From Domibacillus antri (GTDB lineage: Bacteria; Bacillota; Bacilli; Bacillales; Domibacillaceae): a DNA stretch of 64,000 nucleotides. The position numbers and the translations under genes are program-made. The notes under the pieces were generated by a model. The model saw only the letters and a list, made by a program, of their open reading frames with translations. It was not told the origin of the DNA and ran no database searches. Each line of letters starts with the position of its first letter. Within the stretch, counting starts at the first letter, position 1. Shown here piece after piece: positions 1 through 8,701 of the stretch. The stretch is from NCBI RefSeq assembly GCF_001936625.1, contig NZ_MSDU01000015.1:1-64000 (forward strand). Reading direction: 5' to 3'.

Positions 1-20
1 CCCCCCACCTCCCCCCCCCC
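1..20. other. C-rich homopolymer tract at window edge
   Basis: Eighteen of the first twenty bases are C (G on the minus strand), broken only by one A and one T. The tract lies beyond the ysnB terminator and the 20-bp repeat array, and no reading frame uses it. It may be a slippage-prone tract or a weak G-quadruplex former on the minus strand. Confidence 0.5.
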
Positions 21-51
21 GCTTTATCTTTACTCATCTCTTCCTATCTTC

Positions 52-117
52 ACCAAACTCTTCGTTTCGTGACCAAACTCTTCGGTTCGTGACCAAACTC
101 TTCGTTTCGTGACCAAA
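52..117. repeat. 20-bp tandem repeat array, 3.3 copies
   Basis: Three adjacent 20-bp units start at 52, 72 and 92, followed by six bases of a fourth. The middle unit differs from the others at one base (G for T). Each unit contains CTCTTCG and TTCGTGACCAAA. More decayed, related sequence may extend to the left. The array lies just downstream of the ysnB terminator. Confidence 0.85.
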
Positions 118-142
118 AAGCCCCGCAGCTGTTCTGCGGGGC
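115..142 (-). terminator. Intrinsic terminator after ysnB
   Basis: A perfect 9-bp GC-rich stem (120-128 with 134-142) and a 5-nt loop are followed on the minus strand by a U-tract (115-119). It ends the gerM/racE-rph-rdgB-ysnB direction of transcription. Confidence 0.85.
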
Positions 143-155
143 CATCCGCAAGTTA

Positions 156-665
156 TCAGCGGCTGAATGTTGTGCGCATGTTCTCTACTTCATGATGTTT
201 TTCGTCAAAAAAGCGCACGGCAGTCTGATGTTTGTCGACTTCCACAATGGCGTATGTTTTTTCACGGCGTCCGCGCGGAAGTGAGATGCTGCCCGGGTTC
301 AAGTAAATCACGCCGTCCTGCTGTTCGACGCCCGCTGTGTGCGAGTGGCCGAAGAAAACAAAGTCGGCGCTGTGTTCTTTCGCTTTGTATGATAGATTCA
401 AAAGGGTCATCTTCACGTCGTAACGATGTCCATGTGTCACAAATACACGGCAGTCTTCAACGCTTTCCAGCACGTCATTCGGAAATTGATCTTCCATATC
501 ACAGTTTCCGCGCACAATTGTGTAGCCTTCGACGGCAGGATTGTCTGCTTTTAGTTCCGAGTCGCCGCAGTGAATCATCGCATCTACTTTATGTTCATAA
601 CGCCGTTTTAAGTCTGTTAAAATACTGTCCCATCCATGGTTATCGCTGACAACAAGCAGTTTCAT
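156..665 (-). CDS. ysnB: YfcE/MJ0936-type metallophosphoesterase (YsnB)
   Basis: 169 residues, the normal length for the compact YfcE/MJ0936 calcineurin-like phosphoesterases. The metal-binding signatures are in order: D8-x-H10, GD at 34-35 in IHCGD, GNCD at 53-56, THGH at 77-80 and GHSH at 106-109, then NPGS near 122. The family hydrolyses phosphodiesters in vitro; the physiological substrate is unknown. The ATG overlaps the rdgB stop (ATGA), so the two genes are translationally coupled, as in B. subtilis rph-ysnA-ysnB. Cytoplasmic, with no signal peptide. Confidence 0.88.
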   Translation of the reverse strand: MKLLVVSDNHGWDSILTDLKRRYEHKVDAMIHCGDSELKADNPAVEGYTIVRGNCDMEDQFPNDVLESVEDCRVFVTHGHRYDVKMTLLNLSYKAKEHSADFVFFGHSHTAGVEQQDGVIYLNPGSISLPRGRREKTYAIVEVDKHQTAVRFFDEKHHEVENMRTTFSR

Positions 666-1270
666 TTTGGTTCACCTGCCAGTTCGGGCAGCACCGCCCG
701 TAATTTTTGAAGGGCAGCTGCCCGATGGCTGATGGCATTTTTTTCACCAGCGTTAAGCTGCGCCATCGTCACTTCAAAACCATCCGGAATAAATAATGGA
801 TCGTATCCGAATCCATTTGTCCCTTGCTCTTCGTGTGCAATGCGTCCTTCGCAGCTCCCTTCAACAATGACCGGTTCCTGCCTGTCCGGAAATGCAACAG
901 CGAGAACACATGTAAAGCGGGCACTGCGTTTTTCATCAGGCAGCCCCGTCATCTCATCAAGGACTTTCCGGTTGTTTGCTTTGTCATCTTTATCCAGTCC
1001 TGCGTAACGGGCCGAATACACTCCTGGTCTTCCACCCAGTGCGTCAATGACGAGTCCAGAATCGTCGGCAATGGCCGGGCGTCCCGTTAAGCGGGCAGCC
1101 GATTCTGCTTTTAACAGTGCGTTTTCCGCAAACGTTTCGCCTGTTTCTTCGACATCGGGCAGCTCCGGGTAGTCGATTAATGTTTTGACGACAATGCCGT
1201 GCGGTTCAAACATTTGCACAAATTCTTTTGCTTTCCCTGCATTTTTTGTGGCAACAATGACTTCGTTCAC
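662..1270 (-). CDS. rdgB: XTP/dITP diphosphatase (RdgB/YsnA/HAM1 family)
   Basis: 202 residues. It removes non-canonical purine nucleotides (ITP, dITP, XTP) by hydrolysing them to the monophosphate and pyrophosphate. Family motifs are visible: T8-K-N10 with K13 in the N-terminal nucleotide loop, DDSGL at 69-73, [11 protein letters not shown] at 81-91, and [10 protein letters not shown] towards the C terminus. The start is GTG overlapping the rph TGA stop (GTGA), with AAAGGAAGG seven bases upstream. It lies between rph and ysnB in a housekeeping nucleotide/RNA metabolism operon. Confidence 0.93.
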   Translation of the reverse strand: MNEVIVATKNAGKAKEFVQMFEPHGIVVKTLIDYPELPDVEETGETFAENALLKAESAARLTGRPAIADDSGLVIDALGGRPGVYSARYAGLDKDDKANNRKVLDEMTGLPDEKRSARFTCVLAVAFPDRQEPVIVEGSCEGRIAHEEQGTNGFGYDPLFIPDGFEVTMAQLNAGEKNAISHRAAALQKLRAVLPELAGEPK

Positions 1271-2022
1271 AGCTCGGCCTTCCTTTCATTAATCAAATCC
1301 GCCGCAACACCGAGAACGTCTGACTGAATTTCAAACAGGTTTTTTAATCCCGATTGCGCGGCTTCGAGCAGCTGCTGCAGTTCATTCATTGAAAATGTCG
1401 CTTCCTCGCCTGTGCCCTGCACTTCGACAAATTGTCCGGACCCAGTCATCACGACATTCATATCGACTTCCGCAGCGCTGTCCTCCTCGTAATTTAAGTC
1501 TACCACGACACCGTGCTCCTTGACGATTCCGACACTTGTCGCTGCTAAAAAATCTGTAATAGGATAATCAGATAAATCTTTTTCAATGGCGAGGTTATGA
1601 AGAGCCAGCGTCATGGCAACAAACGCGCCCGTTATCGCGGCTGTTCTTGTGCCGCCATCCGCCTGTATGACATCGCAGTCCACCCAGATCGTCCGTTCAC
1701 CGATGACGTCAAGATCCACCACCGCGCGCAGTGCCCGGCCAATCAGCCTCTGTATTTCCATGGTCCGTCCGGTTACTTTCCCTTTCGTCGATTCCCGCAT
1801 ATTACGCTGGCCTGTCGCACGCGGAATCATGGCGTATTCCGCCGTCACCCAGCCTTTCCCGCTCCCCCTCATAAATGGAGGCACACGTTCTTCAATACTC
1901 GCTGTGCAAATCACTTTCGTCTTGCCGATTGAAATTAAAACGGACCCCTCAGGATGTGTTAAAAAATCCGTTTCAATCTTGACCGGACGCATTTCTGTTT
2001 CCGTTCGTCCATCTATGCGCAT
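1267..2022 (-). CDS. rph: Ribonuclease PH
   Basis: 251 residues, the full length of the family. RNase PH is a phosphorolytic 3'-5' exoribonuclease that trims tRNA precursors and releases nucleoside diphosphates. The sequence begins [14 protein letters not shown] and carries the [15 protein letters not shown] region, with the phosphate-binding arginine nearby, and the acidic cluster in [17 protein letters not shown] that supplies the metal-binding aspartates. The ATG start has GGAGGG nine bases upstream. It overlaps rdgB by 4 nt. Confidence 0.95.
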   Translation of the reverse strand: MRIDGRTETEMRPVKIETDFLTHPEGSVLISIGKTKVICTASIEERVPPFMRGSGKGWVTAEYAMIPRATGQRNMRESTKGKVTGRTMEIQRLIGRALRAVVDLDVIGERTIWVDCDVIQADGGTRTAAITGAFVAMTLALHNLAIEKDLSDYPITDFLAATSVGIVKEHGVVVDLNYEEDSAAEVDMNVVMTGSGQFVEVQGTGEEATFSMNELQQLLEAAQSGLKNLFEIQSDVLGVAADLINERKAEL

Positions 2023-2092
2023 TATCGTTTCCCTCCATTATTTACTGTACCCGCTGTCCATTTTGCGGAATTTGTGTACGTCTGTCAAATGT

Positions 2093-3109
2093 TCATTCTG
2101 CAGAAACGGCGATTTCTTCATTGACAAATAAAGGGGCCGTTATCGAAGCAGGCACCTGTTCACCCGTTTCAAGCTTTATGTTTTCATGTCCATCCACTTG
2201 AATAGAAATGCTTTCGATGCCCGCCGATTCCGCCAGAGTAAAGGCAAGCGGCTTCAATACTCGGCTTGAAATGAACGGTTCGCCGTTCTCTTCTAAAATG
2301 GCATCGTTAAAGTAGAGAACAGCCCGTCCGTTTTGAACGGATGGCGCATCAACCAATTTCGTACCAGGCATAAATTCAGACGAAAGACCGCTCCCGGCTT
2401 CCGGGCCTTTTGACATTTCGGACACCGCGGCAGAAATGAGATCGGTCGTGTCCGCTGAAATACGCCGTGTCACCGGCACATAATACGGACCATCTTCATT
2501 TTGCGCTGTAAAATACACGGTAAGCGGCTTTGTCGCTCCCAATTCCGCATAATCCGCGTCCATGTTAATACCGTCTTCCCGCTTCATGCCGGACGCTGCA
2601 ATAGGCATTCCTGCTACAGGCATTGTCTCCAGCCTTTCTCCGTCCATGTCAATCAGCACGCGGTCCGCCTTTCCAAAACCGGTCACCGTCCATGTGATGG
2701 CCGCTGCGATATTCGCTTCATCTTCAGGCGCATATTTTTCAAATGAACCGGATAGGCTGACAACTGCTGTTTTATCTTGAATGGTCACATCTTCGACAAC
2801 GGTCCCTTCCGGAAGCGGCGCCCGAAACCCATCTGTGAATTCACCTGCAGCCAAATATTGAAGAGCTGCCTTCTCCTCATTCTCAGTTTTTTCAACCGGC
2901 ACCATCTGCGGAACAACAAGATCATTTTCATCCATTACATAAAGTTCCGCCATGATCGTTTCATCGGCCGATGCCGGGCTGTCCACTTCTTCTGTATAAA
3001 CAACCCGTTTCGGCAGCGCGTCTGTTTCACTGTCGTTTCCAAATGAATAACTGCAGCCTGACATGACCATAACCGCGGCAGCAACAAATGTTTTTTTATA
3101 TACACGCAC
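2093..3109 (-). CDS. gerM: Spore germination/sporulation lipoprotein GerM
   Basis: 338 residues from the chosen GTG. The frame is open further upstream, but AGGAGG lies nine bases before this GTG and it gives a normal lipoprotein signal: a short basic start, a hydrophobic stretch and a lipobox ending in C19 (VMSGC). The mature part holds two tandem GerMN-type domains. GerM is known in B. subtilis to be needed for efficient engulfment, cortex formation and germination. It is probably anchored to the outer face of the forespore or cell membrane. It sits between racE and rph exactly as in B. subtilis. Confidence 0.88.
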   Translation of the reverse strand: MRVYKKTFVAAAVMVMSGCSYSFGNDSETDALPKRVVYTEEVDSPASADETIMAELYVMDENDLVVPQMVPVEKTENEEKAALQYLAAGEFTDGFRAPLPEGTVVEDVTIQDKTAVVSLSGSFEKYAPEDEANIAAAITWTVTGFGKADRVLIDMDGERLETMPVAGMPIAASGMKREDGINMDADYAELGATKPLTVYFTAQNEDGPYYVPVTRRISADTTDLISAAVSEMSKGPEAGSGLSSEFMPGTKLVDAPSVQNGRAVLYFNDAILEENGEPFISSRVLKPLAFTLAESAGIESISIQVDGHENIKLETGEQVPASITAPLFVNEEIAVSAE

Positions 3110-3175
3110 ACAGATCGCCCTCCTGAATATGCAATGGTACATGTATATGAACAGCTTTTTTTTACAGAACAAAAA

Positions 3176-3194
3176 AGCCGGCATTATGCCAGCT
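3176..3194 (-). terminator. Terminator overlapping racE stop
   Basis: A 7-bp stem (3176-3182 with 3188-3194, one G-U pair) is followed on the minus strand by six U. The racE stop codon lies in the loop. gerM may therefore need its own promoter or partial read-through. Confidence 0.65.
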
Positions 3195-3978
3195 GAATGG
3201 TTTTGATTTGAATGGATGTATCACCGAGCCAATCGGATGCAATGCTGTAAAATGTTTTTGTGTCCCCTGTTGTGAAAAAGCGGTGTTCCGGCTTTTCATC
3301 TTCCGCCAGCATTTCATTAAACTCAAGAATCGCACTGACGCCGCGTGCCGTTTCATCACCGGAACTGATCACCGCTACATCCGGTCCCATAAATTCCGCA
3401 ATCATCGGCTCAAGCAGCGGATAATGCGTGCACCCTAAAATAACGGTATCCGCTGGCGTTTCTTTAAGCGGCTTCAATGTCGCTGCGACAATATCGTTCG
3501 CACGCTCACTTTTATATTCGCCGCTTTCAACCAGCGGCACGAAATCCGGACAGGCGAGCGGATAAATTTCCGCGGTGGAATCCGTTGCTTTTATTGCTCT
3601 TTCATAAGCACCGCTTTTAATCGTGCCAACCGTGCCAAGCACTGCAATATGACGATTTTTCGTCTGCTTAATTGCTGCGCGTGCGCCGGGCTGGATGACA
3701 CCGACAACCGGAACCGGCATCTCCCGTCTGATTTCCTCCAGAACTGCCGCTGTAGCGGTGTTACAAGCGATAACAAGCATTTTCATATCATACCGTTCCA
3801 AAAATCTCGTCATTTCCCACGTGAACTTCCTTACTTCTCCCGGAAGACGGGGACCATACGGACAGCGAGCGGTATCTCCCACATAATAAATCGTTTCCTT
3901 CGGGAGCTGGCGCATCATTTCTTTTGCCACTGTTAATCCGCCGACACCCGAATCAATTACACCAATTGGTCTGTTCAA
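3184..3978 (-). CDS. racE: Glutamate racemase
   Basis: 264 residues. It interconverts L- and D-glutamate to supply D-Glu for peptidoglycan. The two catalytic cysteines are both in their expected contexts: C72 in ACNTATA and C183 in LGCTHYPLL. The N-terminal [10 protein letters not shown] motif is also intact. The start is TTG with GAGGCGGG upstream. It follows the MarR gene after 10 nt, so the two are probably co-transcribed, as ysmB-racE are in B. subtilis. Confidence 0.95.
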   Translation of the reverse strand: MNRPIGVIDSGVGGLTVAKEMMRQLPKETIYYVGDTARCPYGPRLPGEVRKFTWEMTRFLERYDMKMLVIACNTATAAVLEEIRREMPVPVVGVIQPGARAAIKQTKNRHIAVLGTVGTIKSGAYERAIKATDSTAEIYPLACPDFVPLVESGEYKSERANDIVAATLKPLKETPADTVILGCTHYPLLEPMIAEFMGPDVAVISSGDETARGVSAILEFNEMLAEDEKPEHRFFTTGDTKTFYSIASDWLGDTSIQIKTIQLA

Positions 3979-3988
3979 AGAACCCGCC

Positions 3989-4438
3989 TCATTCCACTTT
4001 CATTTCAACGTACATTTTTTCGAGGAGACGATTCAATCCGTCCACTTCTTCTTCTGAAAAATTATTTAATACACTATCTACGTACTGACGGCGTCTCTGT
4101 ATCACTTCTTCGATAATGCGTTCTCCCTCCGGCAGCAAATGAATGCGGACGATGCGGCGGTCTTCCGTGTCACGGATACGTTCAAGCAAATTCGCTTTCT
4201 CCATCCGGTCTACCAGGTCCGTCGTCGTGCTGCACGCAAGAAACATGCGTGAAGAAAGCTCTCCGATCGTCGTGTCCCCTTTTTCAAACAATGAGTGCAG
4301 GGCTATAAACTGGGGCGGTGTTATATGATAATCGTTTAATATTTCGCGTCCTTTTTGTTTAATAATGCCGTCAATATGACGTAAATTCCGTTCAATTTCA
4401 GCGACAGCTTCTCCCGGGTTGCTTCGTGTGAGAGACAT
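3989..4438 (-). CDS. MarR-family transcriptional regulator (YsmB-like)
   Basis: 149 residues with the MarR winged-helix layout: an N-terminal dimerisation helix, [16 protein letters not shown], the recognition region [23 protein letters not shown], and the wing [14 protein letters not shown]. The position between racE and gerE matches B. subtilis ysmB. The ligand and target genes are not known. A conserved DxRxxR-like wing motif is present, so DNA binding is expected. Start is ATG with AAAGGGTG upstream. Confidence 0.88.
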   Translation of the reverse strand: MSLTRSNPGEAVAEIERNLRHIDGIIKQKGREILNDYHITPPQFIALHSLFEKGDTTIGELSSRMFLACSTTTDLVDRMEKANLLERIRDTEDRRIVRIHLLPEGERIIEEVIQRRRQYVDSVLNNFSEEEVDGLNRLLEKMYVEMKVE

Positions 4439-4534
4439 ATGCTTTACACCCTTTCATCAAAAAACAGTTTCATGTTTCTCGTATATTTTCCCTGTTTTCA
4501 GACTAAAATGCAAGAGAACGAAAAGTACTAAAAA

Positions 4535-4560
4535 AACAGTGCTGGTGTATCAGCACTGTT
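4535..4560 (-). terminator. Intrinsic terminator after gerE
   Basis: A perfect 10-bp stem (4535-4544 with 4551-4560) is followed by a U-tract on the minus strand (A-run at 4531-4536). It separates monocistronic gerE from ysmB. Confidence 0.85.
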
Positions 4561-4766
4561 CATAAAGAGAGTTCCCCTAGGCGCAGCAGTTCAACTATTG
4601 CCTGTGCACGCCCTTTTACACCAAGCTTTTGAATACCGTTTGATATGTGATTGCGCACAGTCTTTTCGCTAATACCAAGCAATACAGCAATATCATGTGT
4701 CGATTTTCCAACAATGAGCCAGTTAAACACCTCTTTTTCCCGTTTCGTTAAAATGGATGCTGCCAC
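4560..4766 (-). CDS. gerE: GerE, LuxR-type regulator of late mother-cell genes
   Basis: 68 residues from the chosen GTG. GerE is a stand-alone LuxR/NarL helix-turn-helix that works with sigma-K late in the mother cell to activate coat genes. LTKREKEVF at the start, ISEKTVRNHISNGIQKLGVKGRAQA over the helix-turn-helix and the GEL-L end closely match the known protein of about 74 residues. The frame stays open to a GTG at 4811, but a sigma-K-like promoter would start transcription about there. AAAGGGTG lies 9 nt before this inner GTG, and a TTG at 4772 is the other candidate. Confidence 0.9.
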   Translation of the reverse strand: MAASILTKREKEVFNWLIVGKSTHDIAVLLGISEKTVRNHISNGIQKLGVKGRAQAIVELLRLGELSL

Positions 4767-4818
4767 ACACAATGTCACCCTTTCAAAGAGCAGCCAGTAT
4801 TGGATAGCCACGCTACCA

Positions 4819-4846
4819 TATCATATGCGTGGTACATCCGATTGGT
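4819..4846 (-). promoter_or_regulatory. Candidate sigma-K promoter of gerE
   Basis: On the minus strand CATATGATA (4819-4827) matches the sigma-K -10 consensus CATANNNTA exactly. The -35 dinucleotide AC (4845-4846) lies 17 bases upstream. It overlaps the 3' end of ysmA. B. subtilis gerE is sigma-K transcribed. Confidence 0.6.
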
Positions 4847-5294
4847 CGCGGCTATTTCCCCTCATTGTCTGTTTCATTTCCTCGCTGAATGGAACAGGAC
4901 GGCCTGTTGATCTTGCTATTTGAACAATGGACCCTCGTCCTGTGAAGACTATTTCATCTTTTTCATTGTCGGCTTTATAATGAATATCACATGAAGACGT
5001 GCCATATTTCGCTATTTTCACATAAATGCGCAATGACTCCCCGTAAAATACTTGCTGCACATAATCACACTGCAAATCAGCAACAACGAAAACGTATTCA
5101 TCTTTTTCCCATTCTTTACTCAAGCCGCATTCTTGTAAAAAATGAATTCGTGCTTCTTCAAAATATTTAAAGGTCACTGTGTTATTTAAATGGCCGAGCA
5201 TATCAATTTCAGAAAAACGAATTGTTACAGGCCAATAATAAGAAAATTCAGCCGACCATTTCTCCATGTTCTCAATATAATGGGGCTTTCGCAT
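4821..5294 (-). CDS. ysmA: Hot-dog-fold acyl-CoA thioesterase (YsmA)
   Basis: 157 residues with the 4-hydroxybenzoyl-CoA thioesterase (YbgC/FadM) signature: D31-x-x-G-H35-x-N-N near the start of the fold, then FKYFEEARIHFL, which forms the hot-dog helix. Such enzymes hydrolyse acyl-CoA thioesters; the substrate here is not known. The gene order gerE-ysmA-sdh matches B. subtilis. An unusual feature is a FadR-like palindrome just upstream (5311-5328), hinting at control by fatty acid status. ATG start with GGAGGTG upstream. Confidence 0.85.
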   Translation of the reverse strand: MRKPHYIENMEKWSAEFSYYWPVTIRFSEIDMLGHLNNTVTFKYFEEARIHFLQECGLSKEWEKDEYVFVVADLQCDYVQQVFYGESLRIYVKIAKYGTSSCDIHYKADNEKDEIVFTGRGSIVQIARSTGRPVPFSEEMKQTMRGNSRDQSDVPRI

Positions 5295-5310
5295 CCATCA
5301 CACCTCCTCC

Positions 5311-5330
5311 AATGAATGATTATTCATTTT
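5311..5330. promoter_or_regulatory. FadR-like palindrome before ysmA
   Basis: AATGAAT-GATT-ATTCATT is a perfect palindrome. Positions 5313-5328 match most of the B. subtilis FadR consensus (TGAATGAxTAxTCATTCA), and differ at the eighth base and the last two. It lies about 18-35 bp upstream of the ysmA start. Confidence 0.5.
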
Positions 5331-5341
5331 TCTTTTTTAAA

Positions 5342-5368
5342 AAACCTTCAGCAAAAAGCTGAAGGTTT
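5342..5368 (-). terminator. Intrinsic terminator of sdhCAB
   Basis: A perfect 11-bp stem (5342-5352 with 5358-5368) with a five-base loop is followed by a U-tract on the minus strand, just after the sdhB stop. Confidence 0.88.
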
Positions 5369-5373
5369 CGTCA

Positions 5374-6141
5374 TTAATCGACTGCGTGGTCACTTCCAAA
5401 GAAATTGCGGAATGACTGCATCGTCGCTTCGCGGTTCAATGCCGCAATCGAAGTTGTCAAAGGAATTCCTTTTGGACAAGATTGCACACAATTTTGCGAG
5501 TTGCCACAGTTTGCAAGACCGCCTTCACCCATAATGGTTTCAAGACGCTCGTCCCGGTTCATGGCACCTGTTGGATGCGCGTTGAACAAACGGACTTGAG
5601 AAAGCGGCTGCGGGCCGATAAAGTTTGATTTACTGTTTACGTTCGGGCAAGCCTCCAGGCAGACACCACACGTCATACATTTCGATAGCTCATATGCCCA
5701 CTGACGTTTACGTTCAGGCATACGCGGTCCAGGACCCAGGTCATACGTACCATCGATTGGCACCCATGCTTTTACACGTTTTAAAGAGTCAAACATGCGG
5801 CTGCGGTCTACTTGCAAGTCACGCGTAACCGGGAATGTGCTCATTGGCGCAAGACGGATTGGCTGTTCAAGCTGATCCACAAGAGCCGTACATGACTGGC
5901 GTGGTTTGCCGTTAATATTCATTGAGCATGCACCGCATACTTCTTCAAGGCAGTTCATGTCCCATGTAATCGGCGTTGTTTTCTCGCCTTTTGCATTCAC
6001 CGGATTACGACGAATTTCCATCAATGCGGAAATCACGTTCATATTCGGGCGGTACGCAATTTCAAATTCTTCATCGTACGGAGCAGAATCAGCCGTATCC
6101 TGACGTGTAATAATGAAGCGTATTGTTTTTTGCTCGCTCAT
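5374..6141 (-). CDS. sdhB: Succinate dehydrogenase iron-sulfur subunit
   Basis: 255 residues. It carries electrons from the SdhA flavin to the SdhC haems and menaquinone in complex II. The N-terminal ferredoxin part has the [2Fe-2S] cysteines in CLEEVCGAC plus the later RQSC. The C-terminal part has CMTCGVCLEACP and CGNSQNCVQSCPKG, which hold the [4Fe-4S] and [3Fe-4S] clusters. Its ATG overlaps the sdhA stop by one base. It is the third gene of sdhCAB, attached to the inner face of the membrane. Confidence 0.97.
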   Translation of the reverse strand: MSEQKTIRFIITRQDTADSAPYDEEFEIAYRPNMNVISALMEIRRNPVNAKGEKTTPITWDMNCLEEVCGACSMNINGKPRQSCTALVDQLEQPIRLAPMSTFPVTRDLQVDRSRMFDSLKRVKAWVPIDGTYDLGPGPRMPERKRQWAYELSKCMTCGVCLEACPNVNSKSNFIGPQPLSQVRLFNAHPTGAMNRDERLETIMGEGGLANCGNSQNCVQSCPKGIPLTTSIAALNREATMQSFRNFFGSDHAVD

Positions 6142-7904
6142 TATTTCTCCTCCTTTTTCTTCGAATAATCACGTTTACGAGGCGGAATTAACGATACGTC
6201 AATGTCTTCATAATGGAAGGCAGGTGCTGTATTTTCACCTGTAAATGCCGCCATTGTTGTTTTCATGAACTCTTCATCGTTACGATCCGGGAATTCCGGC
6301 TTATAATGGGCACCGCGGCTTTCGTTCCGGTTCAATGCACCGATTGTAATCACGCGGGCCAGGTGCAGCATGTTTTTCAGCTGACGCGTAAACATTGCTC
6401 CCTGGTTGCTCCATTTGGCCGTGTCATTAATATCGATGTTTTTGAAACGCTCTAACAGTTCGACAATTTTCTCATCTGTTTGCTTCAGTTTATCATTATA
6501 ACGGACAACGGTTACGTTCGCTGTCATCCACTCGCCAAGCTCTTTATGAAGAACGTATGCATTTTCTGTTCCTTTATTGAGTGACATAATGTCGTTCCAT
6601 TTTGCTTCTTCCTGTTTCACATAGTTATCAAAAACAGAAGAAGAAATGGCATCTGCACTCTTCTCAAGCCCATTAATATAACGGACCGCATTTGGACCAG
6701 CCACCATTCCGCCATAAATAGCAGAAAGAAGTGAGTTTGCACCGAGACGGTTTGCGCCATGCTGTGAATAATCACACTCACCCGCTGCAAATAGACCCGG
6801 AATGTTCGTTTGCTGCTCGTAATCTACCCATAAGCCGCCCATTGAATAGTGGACCGCAGGGAAGATCTTCATCGGCACTTTTCGTGGATCATCACCCATG
6901 AATTTTTCATAGATTTCAATAATGCCGCCGAGTTTAATATCCAGTTCATGCGGATCTTTATGGGAAAGATCCAGATAAACCATGTTTTCACCGTTAATGC
7001 CAAGTTTTTGGTTTACGCACACATCAAAGATTTCACGCGTTGCGATGTCACGCGGCACAAGGTTTCCGTATGCAGGATATTTTTCTTCAAGGAAATACCA
7101 CGGTTTTCCGTCTTTGTATGTCCAGACACGTCCGCCTTCACCACGTGCCGATTCACTCATAAGACGAAGCTTGTCGTCCCCTGGAATCGCTGTCGGGTGA
7201 ATTTGAATGAATTCGCCGTTTGCGTAGTGTACGCCTTGCTGATACACGATTGAAGCGGCTGAACCTGTATTGATCACCGAGTTTGTTGACTTTCCGAAAA
7301 TGATACCAGGTCCGCCGGTTGCCATAATAACCGCATCGCCTGGGAACGATTTGATTTCCATTGTAGACAAATCCTGACCGACGATCCCGCGGCAAATGCC
7401 TTCATCATCCACGATTGCACCAAGGAATTCCCATCCTTCATATTTTGTAACAAGACCTTCCACTTCAAAACGGCGCACCTGCTCATCAAGCGCGTACAAA
7501 AGTTGCTGGCCCGTTGTGGCACCCGCAAAAGCTGTACGGTGATGCTGCGTACCGCCAAATCGGCGGAAGTCAAGAAGTCCTTCCGGTGTACGGTTAAACA
7601 TAACGCCCATCCGGTCAAGCAAATGAATGATGCCAGGCGCTGCTTCTGTCATCGCTTTTACAGGCGGCTGATTCGCTAAGAAATCTCCTCCGTACACTGT
7701 ATCATCAAAGTGTTCCCAAGGAGAGTCTCCTTCTCCTTTTGTATTAACAGCGCCGTTAATGCCGCCTTGTGCACAAACGGAATGAGAACGCTTTACCGGA
7801 ACAAGCGAAAATAGTTCAACAGGCGTACCTGTTTCCGCTGTTTTAATCGTAGCCATCAGTCCGGCCAGACCGCCGCCGACTACGATAACTTTACCTTTAC
7901 TCAT
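6141..7904 (-). CDS. sdhA: Succinate dehydrogenase flavoprotein subunit
   Basis: 587 residues from the chosen ATG; the open frame continues four codons to a GTG with no room for a ribosome site. It oxidises succinate to fumarate with covalently bound FAD. The N terminus has the dinucleotide motif VVGGGLAGLMA and then SHSVCAQGGING, whose histidine carries the flavin. HPTAIPG, SESARGEGG and HGANRLGANSLL form the substrate site and capping region. Very similar in length and sequence to B. subtilis SdhA. Peripheral inner-membrane protein, part of complex II. Confidence 0.97.
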   Translation of the reverse strand: MSKGKVIVVGGGLAGLMATIKTAETGTPVELFSLVPVKRSHSVCAQGGINGAVNTKGEGDSPWEHFDDTVYGGDFLANQPPVKAMTEAAPGIIHLLDRMGVMFNRTPEGLLDFRRFGGTQHHRTAFAGATTGQQLLYALDEQVRRFEVEGLVTKYEGWEFLGAIVDDEGICRGIVGQDLSTMEIKSFPGDAVIMATGGPGIIFGKSTNSVINTGSAASIVYQQGVHYANGEFIQIHPTAIPGDDKLRLMSESARGEGGRVWTYKDGKPWYFLEEKYPAYGNLVPRDIATREIFDVCVNQKLGINGENMVYLDLSHKDPHELDIKLGGIIEIYEKFMGDDPRKVPMKIFPAVHYSMGGLWVDYEQQTNIPGLFAAGECDYSQHGANRLGANSLLSAIYGGMVAGPNAVRYINGLEKSADAISSSVFDNYVKQEEAKWNDIMSLNKGTENAYVLHKELGEWMTANVTVVRYNDKLKQTDEKIVELLERFKNIDINDTAKWSNQGAMFTRQLKNMLHLARVITIGALNRNESRGAHYKPEFPDRNDEEFMKTTMAAFTGENTAPAFHYEDIDVSLIPPRKRDYSKKKEEK

Positions 7905-7972
7905 TGTGAGGTCCACTCCCTTTTCCAGTTCCGTACTCTATCTTTTCAGCAGAAACCGATTCATTGCCGGAA

Positions 7973-8581
7973 TTATACGAATGCGAAAATCGCACGCAAA
8001 CCGACGATTGATAAAGCGACAAATACGAATAGCGTTGCATATGTAACAATTTGCTGCGAACGCGGTGATACAGCAATACCCCAGCTAACGCAGAACGACC
8101 ATAGTCCATTTGCAAAATGGAAAATAGCTGAGAGTACGCCAACTATGTAAAATACGAGCATGAATGGATTATCTAAAATATTCTCCATCATTTGAAAATT
8201 CACTTCTGCACCCAATGCAGCCTGGACTCTCGTTTCCCATACGTGCCATGCGATGAATACAAGTGTAATAACCCCTGAAACACGCTGAAGCATAAACATC
8301 CAGTTCCGGAAATAGCCATAACGTCCAACGTTATTTTTTGCTGTAAAAGCAATATACAGCCCGTAAATAGCATGGAACAGAAGCGGCAGGAAGATGATAA
8401 AAATTTCCAAAACATACACGAACGGCAAACTTGCCATAAATCCTGCAGCCTGGTTAAATTCTTCTTCCCCTTTCGTCGCAAAATGATTGACGACTAAGTG
8501 CTGTACCATAAACAGCCCGACCGGAATGACACCGAGCAATGAGTGCAGCCTGCGGTAAAAAAACTCTCGATTGTCAGCCAT
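7973..8581 (-). CDS. sdhC: Succinate dehydrogenase cytochrome b558 subunit
   Basis: 202 residues from the second of two adjacent ATGs, with AAGGGGGGG six bases upstream; the longer open frame has no ribosome site. It is the single membrane anchor of Bacillus-type complex II, with five predicted hydrophobic helices and di-haem histidines in RRLHSLLG, MVQHLVVNH, LFHAIYG, IAWHVWE and IFHFANG. Residues starting MADNREFFYRRLHSLL align with B. subtilis SdhC (202 residues). First gene of sdhCAB, transcribed from the promoter at 8673-8701. Confidence 0.95.
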   Translation of the reverse strand: MADNREFFYRRLHSLLGVIPVGLFMVQHLVVNHFATKGEEEFNQAAGFMASLPFVYVLEIFIIFLPLLFHAIYGLYIAFTAKNNVGRYGYFRNWMFMLQRVSGVITLVFIAWHVWETRVQAALGAEVNFQMMENILDNPFMLVFYIVGVLSAIFHFANGLWSFCVSWGIAVSPRSQQIVTYATLFVFVALSIVGLRAIFAFV

Positions 8582-8672
8582 CATTTTCCCCCCCTTAATC
8601 TTGAAGCATCCGACAAATATTTTCATTATTCGCACACTGCTTCACATGTTTAAATTACGATGTGACAAGTAC

Positions 8673-8701
8673 ATTTTACTCTCATAAAGTACTAGCGTCA
8701 A
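8673..8701 (-). promoter_or_regulatory. Sigma-A promoter of sdhCAB
   Basis: TTGACG (8696-8701), a 17-bp spacer and TAAAAT (8673-8678) read on the minus strand towards sdhC, leaving a leader of roughly 85 nt. Confidence 0.75.

Noticed and set aside
53-117. CRISPR array
   Set aside because: The units are directly adjacent 20-mers with no spacers and no cas genes are present.
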